Shown here one piece after another: positions 55,216 to 63,781 of a stretch of 64,000 nucleotides of DNA (the first letter of the stretch is position 1; every line of letters starts with the position of its first letter). The translations under genes and the position numbers were made by a program. This DNA is from JAJDZL01 sp965220395 (GTDB lineage Bacteria > Pseudomonadota > Gammaproteobacteria > Arenicellales > JAJDZL01). The DNA is taken from positions 1 through 64,000 of the forward strand of contig CBDCPT010000001.1 in the NCBI GenBank assembly GCA_965220395.1, given 5' to 3'. Under the pieces are notes generated by a model. It saw nothing but the letters and a program-made list of their open reading frames with translations. It had not been told where the DNA came from and did not search any database.

Positions 55216-55848
55216 GTGACTTTCTTACAGTTTACATTCTACTTTTTTGCTGCTGTTCTGGTTTTTGCCGCAATGATGGTGATTACCATACGCAATCCAG
55301 TCAAGGCTGCTTTGTTTTTGGTGCTGGCATTCTTCAGTGCTGCGTGCATCTGGATTACGCTGGAGGCGGAGTTTCTTGCCATAGTACTGGTATTGGTTTA
55401 TGTCGGTGCGGTAATGGTCTTGTTTCTGTTCGTCGTGATGATGCTGGATGTGAATCTGACGCGATTGAAAGAAGGCTTTGGCGAGTATTTGCCGATTGGA
55501 GGTGTTGTTGCTGTCTTGCTGGTTTTGGAAATGGCAATCGTTCTAAACGCCAAGGTATTCAGTCCGGATTTTATGCCTCGTCCTTCTGGCCAAGTTGAAA
55601 CCTACAGCAACACACTGGAACTTGGCAAAGTCCTCTACACCGAATATGCCTATCCTTTTGAAATTGCCGCGGTCATTCTTCTGGTTGCGATCATTGCTGC
55701 AATTTCCCTGACGTTGAGAAGACGTCCTGAGACTCGTTACCAAAAGCCTGCAAAGCAGATTTCAGCGCGCAAAGAAGATAGACTACGGGTAGTTTCAATG
55801 GACGCGGAATTGCCTGATGTAGAGCCCACGGGAGATTTGAAAGAATGA
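55216..55848 (+). CDS. nuoJ: NADH-quinone oxidoreductase subunit J
   Basis: A 210-residue membrane subunit with five helices. The broken third helix motif VLVYVGAVMVLFLFVVMMLD, important for coupling, is intact. The start is GTG 55216 behind GCGGAGA. The end overlaps nuoK by ATGA. Confidence 0.95.
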   Translation: MTFLQFTFYFFAAVLVFAAMMVITIRNPVKAALFLVLAFFSAACIWITLEAEFLAIVLVLVYVGAVMVLFLFVVMMLDVNLTRLKEGFGEYLPIGGVVAVLLVLEMAIVLNAKVFSPDFMPRPSGQVETYSNTLELGKVLYTEYAYPFEIAAVILLVAIIAAISLTLRRRPETRYQKPAKQISARKEDRLRVVSMDAELPDVEPTGDLKE

Positions 55849-56150
55849 TTCCGCTTGCTCATTATCTGGTTCTCGCTGCATTGCTCTTTTCCATTGCAGT
55901 GGTGGGAATTTTTCTGAATCGAAAGAATGTTGTGATTCTGTTGATGGCGATTGAACTTCTGCTGCTTGCGGTGAACATCAATTTTGTCGCTTTTTCCCAT
56001 TATTTGCAGGATATCGCAGGTCAAGTGTTCGTATTTTTCATACTCACAGTGGCTGCTGCCGAGGCAGCAATTGGTCTGGCAATTCTCATTGTGCTGTTTA
56101 GAAATCGCCGCACCATCAATGTTGAAGATTTGAACTCACTCAGCGGTTGA
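55845..56150 (+). CDS. nuoK: NADH-quinone oxidoreductase subunit K
   Basis: A 101-residue, three-helix subunit homologous to MrpC. The conserved Glu residues are in NVVILLMAIELLLLAVNINF and the C-terminal AAEAAIGLAILIVLFRNRRT is typical. Confidence 0.96.
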   Translation: MIPLAHYLVLAALLFSIAVVGIFLNRKNVVILLMAIELLLLAVNINFVAFSHYLQDIAGQVFVFFILTVAAAEAAIGLAILIVLFRNRRTINVEDLNSLSG

Positions 56151-56175
56151 ACAAACTTCCTCTGTTTATGTCGCT

Positions 56176-58140
56176 ATGTTGCTGATTTACTCACTCATTC
56201 CGTTCAGTTGTCTGATCGCCGCCATCATTGCCGGCGTCGGGGGACGAGTCATTGGGCGAACGGCAACCCATCGTGTCGCCATTTCAGGTGTTGCGATCAG
56301 TTTTGTTCTATCGCTTTACGTCTTGTTTGACGTACTTCAGGGAAACACGTTCAACGGTACGCTGTATACCTGGGGAACAAGCGGTTCTCTTGAGTTTGAG
56401 ATCGGATTCCTGATTGACGAACTGTCCGCATCCATGGCAGCGGTCGTAACGTTCGTGTCATTCATGGTGCACATATACACCATAGGTTATATGCATGACG
56501 ATTCGGGTTATCAGAGGTTTTTCAGCTACATTTCGCTGTTCACGTTCGCCATGCTTATGCTGGTTATGTCGAATAATTTCATGCAACTGTTTTTCGGATG
56601 GGAAGGCGTCGGCGTTGTTTCCTACCTGCTGATCGGATTCTGGTTCGACCGGGAGTCGGCGATTTTCGCGAACATGAAAGCTTTTCTGGTCAATCGCATC
56701 GGGGATTTCGGCTTTATTCTGGCGATCGCTGCGATCGCCTATGTGTTCAGTTCTATGGATTATGCGACTGTGTTCGCAGAAGCCCCCGAAATCTCAAGCA
56801 TGACAGTCGAAGCGTTCAATGGCGTCCACTGGCACTGGCTGACGATTATTTCAATTCTGCTCTTTATAGGTGCGATGGGTAAATCAGCACAGGTTCCGCT
56901 ACATGTCTGGTTGCCGGATTCAATGGAAGGTCCGACACCCATATCTGCTCTGATTCATGCAGCGACCATGGTTACGGCAGGAATTTTCATGGTTGCCAGA
57001 ATGTCACCCATATTCGAGAATTCGGAGGTTGCACTTACCGTAGTTATCACGATCGGTTCCATAACCGCATTGTTTATGGCGCTGATCGGATTAGTGCAGA
57101 ACGACATCAAACGAATCGTTGCGTATTCCACACTGTCACAACTTGGCTACATGACAGTCGCACTCGGTGCTTCAGCATATGCGGCAAGCTTATTTCATTT
57201 AACGACTCATGCATTCTTCAAAGCTCTCCTGTTTCTAGCCGCAGGATCAGTAATTGTTGCATTGCATCATCAACAGGATATACGGCACATGGGTGGTCTG
57301 CGCAAGTATATGCCGATAACTTACTGGACCGCGTTTGTAGGTTCGCTTGCTCTTGCCGGAGTGCCGCCGTTTGCTGGTTACTTTTCTAAAGACTCAATCA
57401 TTGAAGCAGTGCGCGCGAGCACTCTGCCTGGAAGTGGATTTGCGTTGTTCGCGGTCACGACTGGCGTATTTATTACGGCACTGTATTCGTTTCGAATGCT
57501 ATTTGTTGTGTTTCATGGCGAATCCAGAATATCTGAAAGCGAACTGAGTCATGTAAAGGAATCTCCGTGGGTGATAACCCTGCCACTTGTTATGCTGGCA
57601 ATACCATCTGTTTTGTTCGGTGCTCTGTATGTTGAGCCGATGCTGTTCGGAAATTTTTATGCGGAATCGATTACCGTAGCATCGGAACACGATACGCTCA
57701 AGATTGTCGGAAATGCGCTGCATGGGTATGAAGGAGCAGGTCTAGTCCTGCAGATGATCCTGCACGGATTAATTACATTGCCGTTCTGGCTGGCGATTGC
57801 TGGAATATTCGCTGCCTGGCTTCTCTACATTCGCTTTCCCGACTGGCCGGAACAGATTCGCACTCGTTTTCGAGTGATTTGGTACGTATTGGACCGAAAA
57901 TATGGCTTTGACGAGTTCAATGAAATTGTTATATCGAGCGGTACCCGCTCACTTGGCAGCGCGCTTTGGAGAGTGATGGATGATCTTGTCATCGACGAGT
58001 ATGTCGTTAACGGTCTCGCCCGATCGGTGAGACGAATGTCGGCACGCCTGAGAGCGATTCAGTCCGGATTCGTATATCACTACGCATTCACGATGATCAT
58101 TGGATTATTTTTGCTGATCACATGGTTTGTCGCGAGGTAG
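56176..58140 (+). CDS. nuoL: NADH-quinone oxidoreductase subunit L
   Basis: A 654-residue antiporter-like proton-pumping subunit at the distal end of the membrane arm. The core shows YMHDDSGYQRFFSYISLF, FGWEGVGVVSYLLIGFW, GKSAQVPLHVWLPDSMEGPT and LTTHAFFKALLFLAAGSVI. The C-terminal amphipathic lateral helix and last helix are present, so the protein is full length. Confidence 0.97.
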   Translation: MLLIYSLIPFSCLIAAIIAGVGGRVIGRTATHRVAISGVAISFVLSLYVLFDVLQGNTFNGTLYTWGTSGSLEFEIGFLIDELSASMAAVVTFVSFMVHIYTIGYMHDDSGYQRFFSYISLFTFAMLMLVMSNNFMQLFFGWEGVGVVSYLLIGFWFDRESAIFANMKAFLVNRIGDFGFILAIAAIAYVFSSMDYATVFAEAPEISSMTVEAFNGVHWHWLTIISILLFIGAMGKSAQVPLHVWLPDSMEGPTPISALIHAATMVTAGIFMVARMSPIFENSEVALTVVITIGSITALFMALIGLVQNDIKRIVAYSTLSQLGYMTVALGASAYAASLFHLTTHAFFKALLFLAAGSVIVALHHQQDIRHMGGLRKYMPITYWTAFVGSLALAGVPPFAGYFSKDSIIEAVRASTLPGSGFALFAVTTGVFITALYSFRMLFVVFHGESRISESELSHVKESPWVITLPLVMLAIPSVLFGALYVEPMLFGNFYAESITVASEHDTLKIVGNALHGYEGAGLVLQMILHGLITLPFWLAIAGIFAAWLLYIRFPDWPEQIRTRFRVIWYVLDRKYGFDEFNEIVISSGTRSLGSALWRVMDDLVIDEYVVNGLARSVRRMSARLRAIQSGFVYHYAFTMIIGLFLLITWFVAR

Positions 58141-58149
58141 GTTTCTGAA

Positions 58150-59637
58150 ATGGTGCTGGGTGATGTCGGCCAGTTGAGTTTCGTAATCTGGTTGCCGATT
58201 ATCGGCGGTGCACTGGTTCTGGCAGTCGGAAATCAGCGCCGTGAGGCGGCCAAACGGTTGGCCTTGGGAATCTCCATTGGGACCTTCCTGTTGAGTCTTC
58301 CGCTCTACACCCGCTTTGACAAATCAGTTGCAACCTATCAGTTTACCGAACACTTTGGGTGGGTTCCGACGTTCAATATCAATTACTCCATCGGTATAGA
58401 CGGTATTTCATTGCCGTTGATATTGCTAACGACATTCTTAACTGGCATCGTCGTTGTCGCAGGCTGGAAAGTCATCCAGTATCGAGTGGCGCACTACATG
58501 GCGGCGTTTCTATTTCTGGAAGGTTTCATGATCGGTGTATTTTCGGCACTGGACGCCGTGCTCTTCTACACTTTCTGGGAAGGAATGTTGATCCCGATGT
58601 TCTTGATCATCGGTATCTGGGGTGGGGAAAATCGCGTCTATGCCACGATCAAGTTTTTTCTTTTTACGCTGCTGGGTTCGTTGCTGATGTTGGTTGCATT
58701 TCTGTATCTTTACAATATCAGTGAGTCTACCTTTGATATTCGAGAGTGGCACATTCTTCGAATCGGCTTCACCCCTCAGGTGCTTCTGTTCATTGCTTTC
58801 TTCACCGCATTTGCAGTCAAAGTGCCGATGGTGCCGGTTCACACCTGGCTGCCGGATGCACATGTCGAAGCTCCTACGGGCGGTTCGGTGATACTTGCGG
58901 CGGTTATGCTGAAGATGGGCGCTTATGGTTTTCTTCGATTCAGTCTGCCGATTTTGCCAGATGCATCGCATTCACTGGCAGGCGTGATAATTGCGCTGTC
59001 ACTTATCGCAATTGTATATATCGCTTTAGTCGCACTCGCACAGACAGACATGAAGAAGTTGATTGCCTACTCATCGATTTCGCACATGGGATTTGTGACG
59101 CTCGGAATTTTTGTCTTCAACGCAAATGGCATTGAGGGTGCGATCGTACAGATGATCTCACATGGATTTGTGTCCGGTGCACTGTTTCTCTGCGTTGGAG
59201 TTCTATATGATCGACTGCATTCGCGCAAGCTTGAAACGTACGGAGGGGTCGCACATAGCATGCCAATATTTGCGGCTTTGATGATGCTGTTTACCTTGGC
59301 AAATGTAGGATTGCCGGGAACCTCCGGGTTTGTCGGCGAACTGCTGGTTATTATTGGAGTTTTTCAGGAAAACGCGGTTTTTGCTGGAATTGCGGCACTG
59401 ACATTGATACTTGGGGCCGCCTATACGCTGCGAATGTACAAACGTGCAATCTATGGAAATATTGTCAATGACGCCGTTGCGACATTAAAAGATTTGGAAC
59501 CGCAGGAAAAGATTTCACTTGGACTGATCGCGTTTTTCGTTCTTCTGCTTGGAGTCTGGCCCTTTCCGCTACTGGAGGTAATGCATCCTGCAGTTGATCT
59601 GCTAATCGAGCAGACTTCCATAATAAAAAGCTACTGA
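58150..59637 (+). CDS. nuoM: NADH-quinone oxidoreductase subunit M
   Basis: A 495-residue antiporter-like proton-pumping subunit. The key Glu is in FWEGMLIPMFLIIGIWGG, and lysines in FAVKVPMVPVHTWLPDAHVE and ALAQTDMKKLIAYSSISHMG. C-terminal helices are present. It is the last nuo gene in the window; nuoN, which normally follows, is absent. Confidence 0.97.
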   Translation: MVLGDVGQLSFVIWLPIIGGALVLAVGNQRREAAKRLALGISIGTFLLSLPLYTRFDKSVATYQFTEHFGWVPTFNINYSIGIDGISLPLILLTTFLTGIVVVAGWKVIQYRVAHYMAAFLFLEGFMIGVFSALDAVLFYTFWEGMLIPMFLIIGIWGGENRVYATIKFFLFTLLGSLLMLVAFLYLYNISESTFDIREWHILRIGFTPQVLLFIAFFTAFAVKVPMVPVHTWLPDAHVEAPTGGSVILAAVMLKMGAYGFLRFSLPILPDASHSLAGVIIALSLIAIVYIALVALAQTDMKKLIAYSSISHMGFVTLGIFVFNANGIEGAIVQMISHGFVSGALFLCVGVLYDRLHSRKLETYGGVAHSMPIFAALMMLFTLANVGLPGTSGFVGELLVIIGVFQENAVFAGIAALTLILGAAYTLRMYKRAIYGNIVNDAVATLKDLEPQEKISLGLIAFFVLLLGVWPFPLLEVMHPAVDLLIEQTSIIKSY

Positions 59638-59957
59638 CTACAAACAGAAAACGAGTTTACTGCAGGGGTGCGCGTCAGATTTTTTTGGGGAATTACAAAG
59701 ATAACTTGACAAATATATCTATGTTTTTGATTTGCTTTGTCTTTGATACTTTGTCGAACCCAACACTTTGTCCACGTGATTATCATAGTCGGTATGATCG
59801 TTGTAGTTGTCTTGGGTTTGTCCCAAACCAGAATAAATGTTAGACATTATCCAGTTCGGGTCATAATTCTGCGCCGAAGCTGAGATTGTGAATACTGTTA
59901 ACGCAATCAGTAATCACAAGTTTGTGAATGAGTAATTATTTGATGTTATAGTATGTA
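59638..59957. other. Non-coding gap where nuoN is expected
   Basis: About 320 bases after nuoM without any NuoN-like sequence in any frame. A T-run (about 59680) follows a GC-rich stretch and may end nuo transcription. The sequence just before the IS, after removal of the IS and one target copy, runs directly into the hicB leader. Confidence 0.6.
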
Positions 59958-61288
59958 TAAATTTTGGAAATTATATACTTGACTTCGCAAAATGGTGTAT
60001 AATTGTGGTGCAAAAAGGTACAAAAGTCTTACAAATCTGGTATGAAAATGAGTGCAATCCACAAATCACCCGGCAAGCACTACCGAATAGGCATATCTCT
60101 CATTGATCTATTCAAAATGTTTCCAGACGAAAAAACCGCTGAAAAGTGGTTCGAAGCGGAACGCTGGGGCGCAAATGGTTGTGAACTATCCTGCCCGAAG
60201 TGCGGCAGTTTCGACAAAATCAAACCCGCCCGAAACAGGAAGCCAATGCCTTATTGGTGCGGATCATGTCGCGGACGATTTAGTGTCAGAACCGGTACGG
60301 TCATGGCTCAGTCAAAGATACCTTTGCACAAATGGGTCATTGCGATTTACCTTCACACCACAAGTTTGAAGGGTGTATCCAGCATGAAATTGCACCGAGA
60401 CCTTAAAATCTCACAAAAATCAGCTTGGTTCATGTTGCATCGGCTTCGAGCTGCGTTCGGTGATGTCGATTTCAAGTTTGATGGTGAAGTTGAAGTAGAC
60501 GAAACCTATGTAGGCGGGCTGGAAAAGAAGAAGCATTGGGACAAGAAATTGAATGCCGGGCGCGGTGGCGTTGGCAAGACTACTGTTATCGGTGCAAAGG
60601 AACGCGAGACCCAGAAAGTCAAGGCGAAAGTGATTCAAAATACAAAGCGTCCGACACTGCACGGATTCATTGATGAAAGCATTGAACACGGCTCAACCGT
60701 GTTCACGGACGAATTCAAGAGCTATGAGAAACTGGCAGACTTCGATCACGATTCGGTCAAGCACTCGGTTGGCGAGTATGTGAAAGAGCAGGCGCATATC
60801 AACGGAATCGAGAGTTTCTGGGCGATGTTGAAGCGAGCGCACAAGGGCACTTACCACAAGATGTCGAAAAAGCATTTAGGGCGATATGTTCAAGAGTTTG
60901 CCGGAAGGCACAATATCCGCGAGCAAGACACGATTAACCAGATGCAACACGTTGCGGCTGGAATGATCGGAAAACGATTGATGTATTCGGAATTGATTTC
61001 TGGTGTCGACGGGCAGTTGCATTAGCAAGAAATTTGGATATTGGAGGAATGAATGGACAAATGCCAATACTGCCTCCTAGACGAATGACAGCGTAAATAC
61101 AACAGTGAAGCAAAAACAATCTTCCCCACTACCGAGCAAGGCAGAAACCCACGAGCGCGCAAAGCAGATCGCATCGCTGGCTCTTAGAACAAAAAAACCG
61201 ATTACGAATAAGTGGCTGAAGTCTGCGCTGGAGAAGAAGAGATGAACTCACTATTTTGCGAAGTCAAGTATATAATTTCCTAAATTTT
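59958..61288 (+). mobile_element. Complete IS1595-family element with 8-bp target duplication
   Basis: The element is 59966-61280 (1315 bp). A perfect 28-bp inverted repeat, GGAAATTATATACTTGACTT followed by CGCAAAAT at 59966-59993, matches the complement of 61253-61280. The 8-bp target duplication TAAATTTT is at 59958-59965 and 61281-61288. Identical ends and target copies indicate recent insertion. Confidence 0.95.
60042..61025 (+). CDS. IS1595 (ISXO2-like) transposase
   Basis: A 327-residue transposase. The N-terminal zinc ribbon is CPKCGS ... PYWCGSCRGRFSVRTGT. The DDE domain begins at GEVEVDETYVGGLEKKKHWD (first Asp), continues with TVFTDEFKSYEKL (second Asp) and ends with HINGIESFWAMLKRAHKGTY, in which Glu or Asn holds the third position. 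ATG 60042 is preferred; the frame is open back to a TTG at 60003. Confidence 0.92.
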   Translation: MKMSAIHKSPGKHYRIGISLIDLFKMFPDEKTAEKWFEAERWGANGCELSCPKCGSFDKIKPARNRKPMPYWCGSCRGRFSVRTGTVMAQSKIPLHKWVIAIYLHTTSLKGVSSMKLHRDLKISQKSAWFMLHRLRAAFGDVDFKFDGEVEVDETYVGGLEKKKHWDKKLNAGRGGVGKTTVIGAKERETQKVKAKVIQNTKRPTLHGFIDESIEHGSTVFTDEFKSYEKLADFDHDSVKHSVGEYVKEQAHINGIESFWAMLKRAHKGTYHKMSKKHLGRYVQEFAGRHNIREQDTINQMQHVAAGMIGKRLMYSELISGVDGQLH

Positions 61289-61320
61289 GGCACAAACTGT
61301 AGTATGAAGAGCTATGTATG

Positions 61321-61360
61321 ACGCATGATTTGGAGGAAAGACGCATGATTTGGAGGAAAC
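61321..61360 (+). promoter_or_regulatory. 20-bp tandem duplication with two ribosome-binding sites before hicB
   Basis: ACGCATGATTTGGAGGAAAG is followed directly by a copy that differs in the last base. Each contains TTGGAGGAAA, but only the second is at the right distance (7-8 bases) from the hicB ATG; the first precedes no start except a short ATG in the second copy. Confidence 0.8.
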
Positions 61361-61363
61361 GAC

Positions 61364-61663
61364 ATGGTTAAAAAGAGTTATGTAGTAAATGCTCTCACTT
61401 ATAAAGATGGAACAGTAGTGGTAACTAGCGATGAAATTGAAGGGCTAGTTATGGAAGTTAATTCTCGCGATGAATTGAATGAAGAATTGATGTATCTTGG
61501 TAAGATTCTACTCATGGCTAATCATGGATTGACAGAAGATGATTTGCTCAATGTGCAATATATTGTAAATATGAAAGAAACTAGAAATAATAGATCTAAC
61601 AAACCCAATGGTCCGCATGTCTATATTCAGGAACATCCTAGACGATTAGTAGCTGCGGCATAA
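61364..61663 (+). CDS. hicB: HicB-type antitoxin
   Basis: A 99-residue HicB-like (DUF1902-type) antitoxin: YVVNALTYKDGTVVVTSDEI then EGLVMEVNSRDELNEELMYL. It should bind and block the HicA toxin encoded 3 bp downstream. The order hicB-hicA is the less common one. An IS1595 sits 76 bp upstream, between this operon and its former upstream region. Confidence 0.82.
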   Translation: MVKKSYVVNALTYKDGTVVVTSDEIEGLVMEVNSRDELNEELMYLGKILLMANHGLTEDDLLNVQYIVNMKETRNNRSNKPNGPHVYIQEHPRRLVAAA

Positions 61664-61666
61664 CCA

Positions 61667-61861
61667 ATGGCAGGATATGAAAGGCAAGTCAAAAAGTTAC
61701 TAAAATCTAATGGGTGGTCAATATGTCGGCAACCACGAGGTAGCCATGAGATATGGAGTCATAACGACAATAATCAAAAAATTACAGTTCCATCAAAAAT
61801 AAAAAAACGGCACACGGCTAATCAAATTCTTAAGGTTGCAGGAATTGATAAGAAACTGTAA
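61667..61861 (+). CDS. hicA: HicA-type mRNA interferase toxin
   Basis: A 64-residue toxin with the double-stranded-RNA-binding fold of HicA: VKKLLKSNGWSICRQPRGSH then EIWSHNDNNQKITVPSK. The catalytic His is in GSHEIW and the C-terminal helix ANQILKVAGI is present. Complete and probably functional. Confidence 0.92.
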   Translation: MAGYERQVKKLLKSNGWSICRQPRGSHEIWSHNDNNQKITVPSKIKKRHTANQILKVAGIDKKL

Positions 61862-61971
61862 TGATTCATTTGATGAATTTCTTGTATGAAAGAATGCGGA
61901 TATACCGAAGAGCCTAGAGGAGTTGGCGAAGTCTTTGTGCGAAGCGGCGGATCGAAAATTGAGGAAAAAAA

Positions 61972-62418
61972 GTGAGCAAAACTACTGTAAAAGCAATTGA
62001 TGTAGCGACCTATATCCTGCGCAAGCAGGGTACGATGCCAGCGATGAAGCTTCAGAAACTTGTTTACTATTCGCAGGCCTGGTCACTCGTTTGGGATGAC
62101 AGGCCAATTTTTCGAGATCGTATTTATGCATGGGCGAATGGCCCGGTGATTCGAAATCTTTATAATGCCCATCGTGGAAAGTACCTAGTATCACGTATTC
62201 CTGACGGTAACTCGCGGGTGCTGGATGAAGATCAACGTGAGACAGTTGATGCCGTTATAAAATTTTACGGCGACAAATCGTCGCATTGGCTGAGCGATCT
62301 GACTCACATGGAGACACCATGGCGTGAAACTCGCGAGGAAGCGGGCCTGATTGACGGGCAGCGTGGTCAGGCATACATCACTCAGGCATCGATGGCCGAG
62401 TATTACTCAGCTCTCTAG
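61972..62418 (+). CDS. Panacea-domain (DUF4065/SocA-like) antitoxin
   Basis: A 148-residue protein with the Panacea domain: AIDVATYILRKQGTMPAMKL, QKLVYYSQAWSLVWDDRPIF, RIYAWANGPVIRNLYNAHRG and the C-terminal W-rich LSDLTHMETPWRETRE. Panacea proteins are versatile antitoxins (PanA) paired with many different toxins, also annotated as phage-associated GepA. The GTG start at 61972 follows GAGG. The gene 6 bp downstream is the probable toxin. Confidence 0.9.
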   Translation: MSKTTVKAIDVATYILRKQGTMPAMKLQKLVYYSQAWSLVWDDRPIFRDRIYAWANGPVIRNLYNAHRGKYLVSRIPDGNSRVLDEDQRETVDAVIKFYGDKSSHWLSDLTHMETPWRETREEAGLIDGQRGQAYITQASMAEYYSAL

Positions 62419-62424
62419 AGCCTG

Positions 62425-62868
62425 TTGGCTAGGAAACTGAGAGAAAAGCAGCCGAGTAGCGCCGGACCACCTCAGCCAAGTAAGAGTCCGAAAGCGCATG
62501 AACCGACCGTTCACGGTGGTCTGCTCGCTTGGAGGTTCAGCGATTGCGACCGTGGCGGGGCATGGGCGTGGACCAAGCTTTTGAATTCGGTTGTCTACAA
62601 AGAGGTGATGGAAAAACTCCACGAGTTCGAGAGGAAGAACTGGAACGAGATTACACAAGGCGGCAGCCATCTGATTTCAGTCTCGGATATTGTGAAACCG
62701 GCACAGAACCGCCTTCAAGAGATATATAAGGATGACACTGATGAACTCATGTCCTTCCGTCTAACTGGAACCAATAGAGTTTGGTGTATAAAACAATTGA
62801 ACATTATGAAGGTCCTATGGTGGGACCCCGATCACGAAATTTGCCCATCACCTAAAAAACACTCCTGA
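62425..62868 (+). CDS. Probable toxin partner of the Panacea antitoxin
   Basis: A 147-residue protein (TTG start) beginning MARKLREKQPS, a basic linker, then WRFSDCDRGGAWAWTKL, EVMEKLHEFERKNWNEI, HLISVSDIVKPAQNRLQEIY and a C-terminal RVWCIKQLNIMKVLWWDPDH. The last strand pattern (R-VW-I...-LWWDPxH) resembles small RelE-like or related toxins seen beside Panacea genes. The assignment rests on position (6 bp behind the antitoxin) and this pattern. Confidence 0.7.
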   Translation: MARKLREKQPSSAGPPQPSKSPKAHEPTVHGGLLAWRFSDCDRGGAWAWTKLLNSVVYKEVMEKLHEFERKNWNEITQGGSHLISVSDIVKPAQNRLQEIYKDDTDELMSFRLTGTNRVWCIKQLNIMKVLWWDPDHEICPSPKKHS

Positions 62869-62954
62869 ACTCAATATCGCTGAAGGATTTAGGCGTTATC
62901 AAGTATTCGATATAATCCCCTAAAAATAATAGCAACTCCAGACTCAACGAAAAC

Positions 62955-63152
62955 TCAACATGAAGCAACTCGTGTGCGGTAATTGCCGACCCGAAATCGT
63001 CGCAGGGCCTGTAACTCTTCTTTCAGTGTATTACTCAAGAAGGGGCTGTCTGCCAATCGGTCGATGCTTTCGACAATTCGTGTGCGGTTTGGCTTCGCAA
63101 TACGCTCAAGCTCCTTGGCAGCACTACGCTTAATTCGTATCGAGAAGCTCAC
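62955..63152 (-). pseudogene. RelE/ParE-type toxin, C-terminally truncated
   Basis: Sixty-five residues: MSFSIRIKRSAAKELERIAK then IVESIDRLADSPF and ALRRFRVGNYRTRVASC. RelE/ParE toxins continue after RVGNYR with VIYxI and a final GHRxxxY strand (total ~85-90 residues), which is missing here. A frame change at about 62970 is the likely cause. It overlaps the antitoxin gene upstream by 23 bases. Confidence 0.8.
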
Positions 63153-63351
63153 GTCTGACCTGACCCCAGTCTAGCGCCGGATCGCTCGGGTTTCGGAGTC
63201 GTTTGATGCCTACCGACAAATCATCGAATTCTTCGAGGTAATATTCGATAGCTTGGCGAATAATCTCCGCCCGGCTGCACTTGAGATGGATTGCGACTTC
63301 GTCCAGCTCGGTGACGACTGCGTCAGGTAAGCGTGTGGTAATCTGGCTCAT
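63130..63351 (-). CDS. Ribbon-helix-helix antitoxin
   Basis: A 73-residue RHH DNA-binding protein: MSQITTRLPDAVVTELDEVA, then CSRAEIIRQAIEYYLEEFDD. It pairs with the RelE/ParE-type toxin downstream. The ATG 63351 has an AGGA ribosome-binding site; the open frame runs 25 codons further without conserved sequence. Confidence 0.85.
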   Translation of the reverse strand: MSQITTRLPDAVVTELDEVAIHLKCSRAEIIRQAIEYYLEEFDDLSVGIKRLRNPSDPALDWGQVRRELLDTN

Positions 63352-63781
63352 TAAAAATCCTGAAGTCCTATGATGTGCATATACATTACTGTCAAATGAA
63401 GCTTGAGTCAATCCAAAATCCAGCATAAGAGATATGTGCTATAGGCATTTTTCAGTCATTATTACTTTGTCGGAATGAAATTCGAAAAGGAAACCCTTAC
63501 TATGGTCTAACGGTGGGAAGTCAGCCGGTATCAAGCACCGCAATCGGTTTGACCGGTAAACATACCTAATGTTGCCGTTCAGGACTGAGGAATTTGCAAA
63601 TCCCATATTTCGCATTCCTCAAATTCATTCTTTCTACTACTGCGTCAATCCTTGTCGCATTCTTGTGAAAATTCTTGGCCAATACGAAATTTCGGAAATT
63701 TGCTCTATACAATGGCAGACATCAGATATGCCGGAACGAATGAAAACTGGCTTGGATATTTTTAGAATTCGGAGAAATAGA
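63352..63781. other. Intergenic region between divergent genes
   Basis: About 430 bases with no recognised gene. It should contain divergent promoters for the RHH antitoxin operon and the DUF932 gene. A GGAG ribosome-binding site lies at 63771-63774 before the latter. Confidence 0.45.
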
